A stretch of DNA of 53,367 nucleotides from Acidobacteriota bacterium (GTDB taxonomy: Bacteria > Acidobacteriota > Terriglobia > Bryobacterales > Bryobacteraceae), in contig SYLY01000174.1 of NCBI GenBank assembly GCA_005808475.1, positions 1 to 53,367 on the forward strand, given 5' to 3'. Shown piece by piece: positions 7,769 to 15,578 of the stretch (positions within the stretch are counted from its first letter, which is position 1; each line of letters begins with the position of its first letter). Below the pieces are notes generated by a model that was not told the origin of the DNA, made no database searches, and saw only the letters and a program-made list of their open reading frames with translations. A program made the translations under genes and the position numbers.

Positions 7769-8104
7769 CTGATCGAGACCGTACCACACAACGACCGGGT
7801 GGCGCACCAGAATTGAAAGCGCTTGCCCGGCGGAATGTCCAGAAAGGGCGCCAACAGAGCCAGAACGAGCACAAGGCCAAGGCCGCCCACAAGATCAAGA
7901 GGGAGGATCACACCCGCGAGAAGCCTCAATCTTCCTCTGGAGCAAAGCCAGTGTGAGCAGGCGCAAGGCCGCGTACATGAAACAGCTAGAGGCCCGCCGT
8001 GCCCGCGAAACAGCAGCAAGAACGTGACCGATACACCCCGGCCCGTGTTTCGTGACAACGCCGCCGCTTTGCTCTAGTCTGGAAGGAAAGGAGCGTCGCG
8101 CCAT
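7769..8104. other. Gap of about 335 bp without a supported gene
   Basis: Several short frames cross this stretch on both strands. One minus-strand frame encodes a leucine/valine-rich run that could be a membrane span, but no start, ribosome-binding site or family supports it. The last 30 bases carry GGAAAGGAG (about 8083-8091), probably the ribosome-binding site of the antitoxin at 8105. Confidence 0.5.
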
Positions 8105-8353
8105 ATGGAAGTGCAGTTTACCCCCGATCTCGAGAAGAAGCTCAAGGACCTGGCCGCGTTGAGCGGTCGACCCGCTGACGCCCTGGTGCAAGATGCCGTA
8201 GCCGTCATGGTGGACGATCTGGCCGAAACCCGCGCCATGCTCGACAGCCGCTACGACGACATCAAGAGCGGCAGGGTCACGCTCATTCCCGGTGACGAAG
8301 CCTTCGCCCAGTTGCACGAGAGAATTGATGCACGGCGTAACAGTCCGGCATGA
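8105..8353 (+). CDS. ParD/CopG-like antitoxin
   Basis: An 82-residue acidic protein beginning MEVQFTPDLEKKLKDLAALS, followed by ADALVQDAVAVMVDDLAE, the layout of short antitoxins that precede RelE/ParE toxins: N-terminal strand-helix-helix DNA-binding fold, then a flexible toxin-binding tail (DDIKSGRVTLIPGDEAFAQL). Its TGA overlaps the toxin ATG (ATGA), so the two are co-translated. GGAAAGGAG lies about a dozen bases before the start. Unlike the BrnT/A pair nearby, both partners here are open. Confidence 0.8.
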   Translation: MEVQFTPDLEKKLKDLAALSGRPADALVQDAVAVMVDDLAETRAMLDSRYDDIKSGRVTLIPGDEAFAQLHERIDARRNSPA

Positions 8354-8667
8354 CCGGTTACGATCTTCATCCGGAAGCCTTTTCGGACCTTGATGAGCTT
8401 GCTGCCTACATCGGACAGGAAGCGGGCGCCGGAGCGGCGCACCGCTTGGTGGACGACATCTACAAGGCGATTCAGGTTTTGGTTCCCTTCCCCCATCAGG
8501 GCGACCGCCGCCCGGACCTAACCAGCCGCCCTTTGCGGTTCATCGTGGTGCGGGATTACCTGATCGCCTACGCGCCCGACGAAAAACCCCTGTGGGTTAT
8601 CGCTGTCATGCACGGACGGCGCAGCCCGCGCGTCATGGCCAGAATATTGCGCGGACGGGACCAGTAG
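8350..8667 (+). CDS. RelE/ParE-family toxin
   Basis: A 105-residue toxin. Family hallmarks are HPEAFSDLDELAAYIGQEAG at the N-terminus, a middle helix (AAHRLVDDIYKAIQVL), the FPHQGDRRPDL loop, and strands RFIVVRDYLIAYAPDEKPLWVIAVMHGRRSP with the conserved R-x-Y-x-I and H-G-R-R pattern. ParE members poison gyrase and RelE members cut mRNA at the ribosome; sequence alone does not decide between them. It is translated from an ATG overlapping the antitoxin stop. It is the only apparently functional toxin-antitoxin pair in the window. Confidence 0.85.
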   Translation: MTGYDLHPEAFSDLDELAAYIGQEAGAGAAHRLVDDIYKAIQVLVPFPHQGDRRPDLTSRPLRFIVVRDYLIAYAPDEKPLWVIAVMHGRRSPRVMARILRGRDQ

Positions 8668-8680
8668 CGTATTCGTCCGG

Positions 8681-8826
8681 TTACGCCGGCAGCCCCCGAA
8701 GTCTGATCAAGTCCCGGTTGCACTGTTCAAGCACATGGCGTTCGAAGGTGTGGTCGCCCCTCCATTGGTCGTACGCTCGAACTTGTCACCGAACACCCGC
8801 GCCGCATTCGCAAGGGCATGGCTCAT
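8681..8826 (-). pseudogene. Short unknown gene with a 1-bp frameshift
   Basis: The ATG at 8826 overlaps the TGA of the upstream gene (ATGA). It reads MSHALANAARVFGDKFE, then changes frame; the other frame continues AYDQWRGDHTFERHVLEQ ... NRDLIRLRGLPA and ends at TAA 8681-8683. The span of 146 bp is one short of a codon multiple, consistent with a single-base deletion near 8770. The reconstructed product would be about 48 residues. No family is recognised. The conclusion that this is one broken gene rests on the protein-like second half and the overlap. Confidence 0.4.
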
Positions 8827-9062
8827 GATCCGTTTCGTCCGAATCTTTTCGTGGTCCGGGGCTTCGTCTTCGACCTTTTCGCCAGGAAGGCAATGAGAGC
8901 ATCGAGCCGGTGGCGGCGCGCCGGATCGGTCACGTCGAAGAAAGTCAGCGTCATGGAGCCTCCCGCTTCCCCGCGCAGCCCGTTTTGAAACGTCATGTTC
9001 TTCGGCCACGCCCTTACGATAGCGCGTTGACCGGCACGGTACTGCTCGAAGCGGGCCTCCAT
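8823..9062 (-). CDS. Small hypothetical protein, first gene of a two-gene unit
   Basis: A 79-residue open frame starting MEARFEQYRAGQRAIVRAWP, with a strand-rich middle (GGSMTLTFFDVTDPAR) and a basic C-terminus (KRSKTKPRTTKRFGRNG). The frame is open further upstream without a better start. It ends in a 4-bp overlap with the frameshifted gene downstream, a toxin-antitoxin-like layout, but neither product resembles a family I know. It is divergent from the large cytochrome gene at 9177. Confidence 0.4.
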   Translation of the reverse strand: MEARFEQYRAGQRAIVRAWPKNMTFQNGLRGEAGGSMTLTFFDVTDPARRHRLDALIAFLAKRSKTKPRTTKRFGRNGS

Positions 9063-9176
9063 CGCGCGGAAGCAATCGATGGCGACGGCGGGGCTTTCAT
9101 TGGCGAGAATGTGGTTACGCGCCGCGGTTGTATACTGATGGCGTCCCGCGCGAGCCAGCCGCTGGGATAGAGGAGA

Positions 9177-12110
9177 ATGAGAGCACCAAGGTCCCTGCGA
9201 CAAGCCGCCATCGCCGGCGGGCTCCTGACCGCGGCGATTCACGCCCAGCCCGCGCCGGATTCGTTCGAACGCGAGGTGCGGCCCGTCCTCGAGCGGCACT
9301 GCTACGCCTGCCACTCCTCACGCGCGGCGAAACCGCTGGCGGGCCTGCGGCTCGACACCCGGGAAGGCGCGCTCGCCGGCGGCAAGTCCGGACCCGCGAT
9401 CGTCCCCGGCAAAGGCGCCGCCAGCCTGCTGATCCGCGCGCTTCGAAAGGAGGACGGCGTCGCCGCGATGCCGCCTTCCGCTCCGCTGCCGGCCGCGTCG
9501 GTCGAAGCGATCCAACGCTGGATCGACCTCGGCGCGCCGTACTCGGCTTCGGGAGTCAAGCAGGAGACGTGGTGGTCCCTGCGGCCGCTGCATCGAACCC
9601 CGGCTCCGAGCGGCATCGACGGATTCATCGACGCGGAGCTCCGCCGCAAGGGCCTGAAGCCCGCTCCTCCAGCCAGCCGCCGCGACCTGCTCCGCCGCGT
9701 CTATTTCGATCTCACTGGTCTGCCGCCATCCGCCGCGGATGTGGCGCGGTTCGATGCCGACACCGCCCCCGATGCCTACGAGCGCCTGGTCGACCGGCTG
9801 CTCGCCAGTCCACGCTACGGCGAGCGCCAGGCGCGGCACTGGATGGATGTCGCGCACTTCGCCGAAACCGACGGTTACGAGTCCGACATGATGCGCTCGA
9901 ACGCGTGGCCCTATCGCGACTACCTGATCCGCGCGTTCAACGCGGACAAGCCTTGGGCGCGCTTCATTCAGGAGCAGATCGCCGGCGACGCCCTGTTTCC
10001 GGATGACCCCGGCGGTACGGTCGCCACCGGCTTTCTCGCCGCCGGGCCGTGGGATTCGAACACCATTCCACCCTTCTCGCCCGACCGCCCCGATGTCCTG
10101 CGCGCCTACGCGCTCGACCGCGACGACATGGTGCAGACCGTGATGTCGTCCTTCACCAGCCTCACCGTCCATTGCGCCCGCTGCCACGACCACAAGTTCG
10201 ACCCGATTCCCCAGCGCGAATACTACGCACTACAGGCGGTGTTCGCGGGCGTCGACCGCGCGGACCGGCCCTACGACGAAGATCCCGCCGTCCACGCGCG
10301 ACGCCAGGAGTTGCTTCGAACCCGCATGGCGCTCGACCGGCGCGATGCCCACATGGAGCCTGTCCTCCGCGATCCGGCGCGTCAGGCGGAGGCAATGGCT
10401 TGGCTGGAGCGGCAGCGCCGCAAGCAGCCGCCCTGGCGTGTCGCGAAACCGGAGTCGATGGAGTCCAAGCAGGGGCAGGAACTGCGCGCGCTTCCCGACG
10501 GATCGGTGCTGGCGTCGGGCGCGATGCCGGAGAGCGACACAGTGACGCTGTCGTTCGCCGTGGCCGAGGGACGGATCGCCGCGCTGCGCGTGGAACTGCC
10601 TCCTCACGAGAGCCTGCCGCACGGTGGACCGGGCCGTTCCAGCATGGGCAGCGCCGTCATTTCGGAGATCCACGCCAAGGTGCGCCGCGCCAACGGCAAG
10701 ACCACGCTGCTCTGCCTGGACAAGGCGCGGGCGGACTACGAATTCGCCGAGTCCAAGGGCGCGAGCCTCACCGATGGCAGGTCGAACACCTCGTGGAAAA
10801 CCTATCCGCGGCAGGGCGAGTATCGCCAGATCGTCATTCCGCTGACCACGCCGTTCGATGCCTCCGGTGGCGACCGCCTGGTGGTTCAAATCGATGAGGG
10901 CGGGGTGCAGCCCATCGGCAGGGTGCGAATCTCGCTGAGCGTGGAGCCTGTCGCCGAGGACGCGGAGTTGCTGCCGGAGACGCTGCTCTCGCCGGGGGCG
11001 GATCCTCGCGCCGTCGCCGCGTTCCTTTGGATCAGACGGATTGGCGCGGAGCTCGACGCGATGCCGAAGCCCCGGCCCGTCTTCGCGGTGACCAACGATT
11101 TCAGTCCGCGCGGCTGGTTCGCGCCGGTGCGCGTTCCGAGGCCGGTGTTCGTGCTGGAACGCGGCGAGGTGGAGAAGCCGCGAGGCGAGGCTGGTCCGGG
11201 AGCGCTATCGGCGGTGACCGGGTTGAACGCGGTGTTCGCGCCGTCGAACGCGCACGACGAGTCGCTGCGCCGTGTGGCGTTGGCGGAGTGGTTGTCGCAC
11301 CGGGACAACCCGCTGACGTGGCGGTCGATCGCGAACCGCGTCTGGCACTATCATTTCGGCCGCGGCATTTCGGACACGCCGAACGATTTCGGCCGGATGG
11401 GATCGGAGCCCACGCACCCCGAGTTGCTCGACTGGCTGGCGGCGGAGTTCCGCGATTCCGGCGGATCGTTGAAGCGGCTGCATCGGACGATCGTGACGAG
11501 CGCCGCGTACCGCCGCTCGTCGGCGCCGAACGAGGCGAACGCGAAGCTGGACGCCGGCAACCGGTATCTTTGGCGGATGAATCGCTTGCGGCTGGATGCG
11601 GAGTCGTTCCGGGACGCCGTGCTTGCCGCGAGCGGACGGCTGGACACCTCCATGGGCGGGCCCTCGGTGGCGCAGGCGGTGGTGGGGAAGGGAGTCGCGG
11701 GAGCGCCCGCGCCCGACTACGCCAGTTTCGACTGGGGCGGTCCCGGATCGGGCCGGCGCAGCGTGTATCGCTACACGTTCCGCACGCTGAGCGATCCGTT
11801 CATGGACTCGTTGAACTGCCCCAACGCGTCGATCATGACCGGCGCTCGTGTGCATGCGGTGGACGCGCCCCAGGCTTTGGTGTTGCTAAACAATCCCTTC
11901 GTGACGGAGCAGTCGCGACACTTGGCCGCCGCGGCCCGGGCGGAATCGGATGACAATGCGGGACGGATTCGCGCGCTGTACCGGCGGGTGTTGTTGCGAG
12001 ATCCGTCGCCGGAGGAAGCGGCGGAGGCCTCCGCCTATGCCGGCAGGCACGGACTGGAGAACCTGGCGAGGGTGCTGTTCAACACGAACGAATTCATGTT
12101 CGTGAACTGA
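9177..12110 (+). CDS. PSD1-type cytochrome c/DUF1549/DUF1553 protein
   Basis: A 977-residue exported protein common in Planctomycetes, Verrucomicrobia and Solibacter-type Acidobacteriota. Order: signal peptide (1-23), planctomycete-type cytochrome c domain with CYACH (42-46), DUF1549 (about 150-360) with a second CxxCH (CARCHDHKFDPIPQ, near 333), a beta-sandwich-like middle (about 420-620), and DUF1553 (about 720-960: HRDNPLTWRSIANRVWHYHF, DFGRMGSEPTHPELLDWLA). Such proteins are linked to periplasmic polysaccharide degradation, but the reaction is unknown. AGGAG lies just before ATG. The usual neighbour, a DUF1501 protein, is missing. The gene is intact although it lies between two patches of broken genes. 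Confidence 0.9.
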   Translation: MRAPRSLRQAAIAGGLLTAAIHAQPAPDSFEREVRPVLERHCYACHSSRAAKPLAGLRLDTREGALAGGKSGPAIVPGKGAASLLIRALRKEDGVAAMPPSAPLPAASVEAIQRWIDLGAPYSASGVKQETWWSLRPLHRTPAPSGIDGFIDAELRRKGLKPAPPASRRDLLRRVYFDLTGLPPSAADVARFDADTAPDAYERLVDRLLASPRYGERQARHWMDVAHFAETDGYESDMMRSNAWPYRDYLIRAFNADKPWARFIQEQIAGDALFPDDPGGTVATGFLAAGPWDSNTIPPFSPDRPDVLRAYALDRDDMVQTVMSSFTSLTVHCARCHDHKFDPIPQREYYALQAVFAGVDRADRPYDEDPAVHARRQELLRTRMALDRRDAHMEPVLRDPARQAEAMAWLERQRRKQPPWRVAKPESMESKQGQELRALPDGSVLASGAMPESDTVTLSFAVAEGRIAALRVELPPHESLPHGGPGRSSMGSAVISEIHAKVRRANGKTTLLCLDKARADYEFAESKGASLTDGRSNTSWKTYPRQGEYRQIVIPLTTPFDASGGDRLVVQIDEGGVQPIGRVRISLSVEPVAEDAELLPETLLSPGADPRAVAAFLWIRRIGAELDAMPKPRPVFAVTNDFSPRGWFAPVRVPRPVFVLERGEVEKPRGEAGPGALSAVTGLNAVFAPSNAHDESLRRVALAEWLSHRDNPLTWRSIANRVWHYHFGRGISDTPNDFGRMGSEPTHPELLDWLAAEFRDSGGSLKRLHRTIVTSAAYRRSSAPNEANAKLDAGNRYLWRMNRLRLDAESFRDAVLAASGRLDTSMGGPSVAQAVVGKGVAGAPAPDYASFDWGGPGSGRRSVYRYTFRTLSDPFMDSLNCPNASIMTGARVHAVDAPQALVLLNNPFVTEQSRHLAAAARAESDDNAGRIRALYRRVLLRDPSPEEAAEASAYAGRHGLENLARVLFNTNEFMFVN

Positions 12111-12141
12111 TCTATCGAAGCGGCTCCGGCCGGCCGATAGA
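12111..12141 (+). terminator. Hairpin directly after the cytochrome/DUF1553 gene
   Basis: TCTATCG (12111-12117) pairs perfectly with CGATAGA (12135-12141), with GC-rich inner pairing. It begins at the base after the stop codon. There is no clear U-run, so it may be a weak or factor-assisted terminator. Confidence 0.4.
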
Positions 12142-12151
12142 TTGAGTAGCT

Positions 12152-12412
12152 ATGGAGCCTCGTCCTGGAAGAATCCTATTGTTGATCGGATCCGCCGTGG
12201 CTGCGTTCGCGTTCGTGGCAAGCGGCTTGTTCACGCTGTTTCCCGGTCCTCGCCGGGATGTGGATTACCTCGTGATCGGCACCCTGTCCACGTTTTCGGC
12301 GATGCTTACGATCTTCCTCGTGGTGGTGACGGGGGTGTTCAAGGCGGGCGATGGCGTGTTTTTCAAAAAGCGAAAGGCAGCAGGCGGAAACACGGCTACT
12401 GAAGGGGCTTGA
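12152..12412 (+). CDS. Small two-span membrane protein
   Basis: An 86-residue protein starting MEPRPGRILLLIGSAVAAF. Two hydrophobic spans (about 8-30 and 40-62: YLVIGTLSTFSAMLTIFLVVV) are joined by a short charged loop and followed by a basic cytoplasmic-type tail (KKRKAAGG). No family recognised. Its last 17 bp overlap the 3' end of the P-loop ATPase on the other strand. Confidence 0.5.
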   Translation: MEPRPGRILLLIGSAVAAFAFVASGLFTLFPGPRRDVDYLVIGTLSTFSAMLTIFLVVVTGVFKAGDGVFFKKRKAAGGNTATEGA

Positions 12413-13872
12413 CGCCACCCTTGCGTCCCAGACCGAAGGCGACCCGGTAAACGTCGGGCATTTGGGTTCGGCCGTCGCGGAGAAACTCGATGATGCCGAG
12501 GTCCTCGAGGTCTTTCAGCATTGCTTTCGGCCCGTCCTCGAAGTGGGGAGGGAGTAGCCGCACTTCCACGTTCTCGGACGGAATTCGGCTCACCCGCTCC
12601 AAGGTGTTGGCACGACGCCAAAGGGCAAGCACCTCGTCCGCCGCGCAGGGAACCGATTGCCCTCGCAATGGCTCCATGAGCGGTGCTACCCACGGGTAGT
12701 CCTCCTGGGATAGCTCGGCGACGCGAATCTTCGAGGCCTCCTGCACACCCAGCTTGATCTGGTTGAAATGAAGCGCGTAGCGCCAGTCCGAGGCGGTGGG
12801 CTCCGCCGACGCCCGCCAAAGGGCGGCGAAGAAGCTGCGCGGGCTGACTTGGCCGTGGCCGTCGATGAGATGGTTGGGGAGCCAACTGTAGGGGAATCCC
12901 TTCTTGTGTCCGTGAGGATCCGCTGCCATGTGAGGGCCGGCGATGGCATCGAAGACCGCCTGTTGAAGTCTTTCATCACGGCGAAGGCTGTCGGGCAAGG
13001 CCCAGCCGCCTTCGATCCCGAGCCACGGGGCCTGGAAGTTCTCCAGGCAGTGTGTCCGGAACATCTCGCCGTGCTGTTTGTCGTTGCCGAGGCACTGAAA
13101 CAGCAGCGCATATAAATCCACGCGGCGCCACGTGAGCGACGCCCTCCGGGCTTTCAGCTTGGAAGAATCGGGGAACGCGAGGATCTCCCGGTCTGCCAGC
13201 ATGTCGGGACGCACGAACAGCTTCAGCCGTAGGCCCCGGTTGGCGAGGGTGTCCAGGGCGACTTGGAACAGGGCCCTCGCCAAGGGCCGAATGGTGGGCC
13301 AACTGTCGGCCAGTCTGTCGAGCGCGTCGAACAATACCAGGTGTTTGTGGCCACTCCGTTCGAGTTCAGCTCCCACTCCATATTCGAGGCGTGCATACTC
13401 CTCGGTGTTGTCCCGAATCCACTGGACCCGCTCTTGCCAGGACGTGGCGGCCACCGGGAAAGGCGCCGGGAATGCGGCCTGCTTCGCGATCACCGCCTGC
13501 CAGATATGCCGGCAAGCGTAACCGGCTTCCACCAATCGCGCCAGCACATCCTTCGATGGGGCGGCGCCCAGGGGGGAGCCCCACGCCGAATCCCTGAGAG
13601 ATCGTCAGCCCGGCAATGTGTCCGGCACGCGGCAGTTGGCTCAAGTAGGTCCGGTGATCGTCCGAACCCAGCGCCGCCGCCCACCAGTGGCTCTTTCCGG
13701 CTCCGCGCATCCCTTCGACGATGGCCGCGTCGAACTGCAGCGCCTCGGCGTGACTGGGTGGAACGTAGGTAAACCGCGGATCGCGCAGCGTGGTCGAAAT
13801 CTGGTCGTTCTCCGGAAGCGCTCCCTGCAAAGCCAGACGCAGTTCCTCCTTGGGAAACGGCTGCGGCTTCAC
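12396..13872 (-). pseudogene. P-loop ATPase, third gene of the HEPN/KGGVGR cassette, frameshifted
   Basis: From GTG 13872 (overlapping the previous gene's TGA by 4 bp) the first frame gives about 100 residues with Walker A GMRGAGKS (54-61). The second frame continues GAAPSKDVLARLVEAGYACR ... HKHLVLFDALDRLAD (Walker B-like) ... and ends at TAG 12396-12398. The switch falls at a run of six G (13571-13576, plus strand). Removing one base joins GVGLPLGAAPSKD smoothly; the span of 1477 bp is one over a codon multiple. The repaired protein would be about 491 residues. The C-terminal part has winged-helix-like character (MLKDLEDLGIIEFLRDG). The frameshift lies in a homopolymer, so a sequencing error is possible; I call it broken with reserve. 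It probably works with the two upstream genes. Confidence 0.7.
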
Positions 13873-15174
13873 GGGCGACCTCCCTCGAGCATAACCGTCA
13901 CGGCGTCGATGAAGTCTCCGTAGGACGCGCGGATGCTGGCCTCGTCACCGAAACCGTCCGGCGCCAGCGGATCGAACTCCTGGAACCGGGCGTTCCACTT
14001 GATGGTGAGCGGATAGTGCGGCGCCTCCGTATCCCTTTCCGCGAAGTTGAACCGGTCCGGTGACAAGTCCGGTCCCTGCTCCTCGTACAGCGTTTCCGTG
14101 AACACCGCGTGCGAGTGCTCGAGGAAACTCCGCGCGCGCTGCGCCTGATCGGTCTCCGGGAACAACGCATAGACCATCTTCAGCCGGTCCTTCAGGGAAT
14201 CTAGAGCCTCCGGACGCGACCGCCAAAAGGAGAAGAGAGTTCGATAGCCCTGCCAGCCCGCGGCCGTGTCGGTCGCGAACAGCAGCGCTGTGGAGGCCAG
14301 CCCTACGATGCTCAACGCGGCGAGGTCATGCAAGCCGGCCCGGCTGTCGATCAGGACTGCGTCAGGCTTCTCTTCATTCTCGAGCGCGCCGAGCAGATCC
14401 CGCACCCTTTCGGAGAACCGCCGAGGCTCGGCGTCGCGAACGATGTCTCCATAAGCGCGGGAGAGTTTGTCCAGATAGTCGCTGGAATCTCTGCCCGTTG
14501 CGGCAACGACGCGGATTTCGCCGTCGAGTTGCGAACTGAGGGGGCTGCTGGACACCATCCTCTGGCGCACCTCCTCTCCTTGGCCCACCGCGTCCTCGAC
14601 CAGCCAGTCGACAATGCCGAAATCGGCCAGGTTTTCAGGAGGAATGAGCAATCCCGAAAGACCCAGGGGATTCCAAGTCGAGATCGACCAGCAGCACCTT
14701 CTTGCCGGACTTGGCAAGCTGATACGCGAGGACCGCGAGAGCCGTGGAACGGCCCACACCACCCTTGAAGCCGTAGAACGCAATCCGCGGAACGGCTGGT
14801 TCGGTTTCAGCGCCCCTGCGTCTGATCCACTCGTGTCCAGTAATCTGGCGGTCGAGCAGCCGCGCGCCACCGAGGTCTCCCTGCGGCGAGTAGCGCACGA
14901 TGGACGGGTCGCTGAAAACGGCATCGGGATCGAAGAAGTCGTCACGCGTGTAGACGCCAGGCTTCGACGCGAAGGCTCCCAAGCTCTCCATGCGGGCCTG
15001 AAGGCCGGCGATATCCGCCTCAGGCGCACTCCGCGCGACGTTCAGCGCGATCGCCAGCCGGCCCATCGTGTCGCGCACCAGGAGTGCCTTCTCCGCGAGC
15101 CGTCCGCGCAGCGCGGAGACGACCTTCGTCGCCTTTTGGGTCGCCTCGGAAAAATGGACCGGCCTCGGAGTCAT
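13869..15174 (-). pseudogene. KGGVGR-variant ParA/MinD-like ATPase, frameshifted
   Basis: From ATG 15174 (overlapping the HEPN-like gene's TGA) the first frame has about 130 residues of an all-helical/accessory domain (TRDDFFDPDAVFSD, GGARLLDRQITG), then a deviant Walker A FYGFKGGVGRSTALAVLA (about 133-150) and VLLVDLDLESPG. Here the frame shifts: the first stops shortly after, the other continues LSGLLIPPENLADFGIVDWL ... DAVLIDSRAGLHDLAAL ... TALLFATDTAAGWQGYR and ends at 13869. Removing one base at CCC 14662-14664 (GGG on the coding strand) restores the run-on. The span of 1306 bp is one over a codon multiple. The repaired length would be about 434 residues. ParA-like ATPases with KGGVGR instead of KGGVGKT occur in conflict-type operons; the role here is inferred. 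Confidence 0.75.
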
Positions 15175-15577
15175 CTCTTTCCATCCAACCACGCCTGATC
15201 GAGCGTGCGTCCGGCCTGCCCCGCCGCGAGCCTCCAGCGGTCCAGCGACGGAACCGGACCTCCCGCTCCGTACCGGTCGTTGGTACTCCAGTCCGCGAAC
15301 GCACCGATGTCCGGAAGCATCGCCATGTAATGCGCACTCGATCAGCCGTCGAGCAAGAGCCGAAGTGCAGCAGATGCAACGCGACGATCTTGTCGACGTG
15401 AATCTGAAGCGCCCGATCCACGGGTTTCCCATGCCAAATGAGCAGCGCCTTCATCGCGCACTCGGCGCAGAACCCATAGAGTTGCCCCGCGTTCGGGAAC
15501 CGCTCATGCTCGTGGAGCAGGATCGCGTCGGCCAGATGCCGGCGAGCCGCCGCCGGAAAGTCTTCCGCCACTGCCAC
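15171..15577 (-). pseudogene. HEPN-like protein, first gene of the cassette, frameshifted
   Basis: From GTG 15577 the frame reads VAVAEDFPAAARRHLADAIL and FCAECAMKALLIWHGKPV, a HEPN-type helix pair (compare AEcALKALL...G). A 1-bp deletion near 15335 moves the reading to YMAMLPDIGAFADWSTNDRY, RTLDQAWLDGKR, ending at TGA 15171-15173. The WSTNDRYG block resembles the C-terminal W...RY of HEPN families near SAV2148. The span of 407 bp is one short of a codon multiple. No classical R-x4-6-H ribonuclease motif is evident, so it may be a non-catalytic partner. Its start lies one base past the stop of the TPP-enzyme gene, and its TGA overlaps the next ATG. Assignment to HEPN is moderately confident. 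Confidence 0.6.
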
Positions 15578-15578
15578 G

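Noticed and set aside
7765..8058. Minus-strand frame with a Leu/Val-rich possible membrane segment
   Set aside because: There is no ribosome-binding site, family or sensible start, and the first half is not protein-like.
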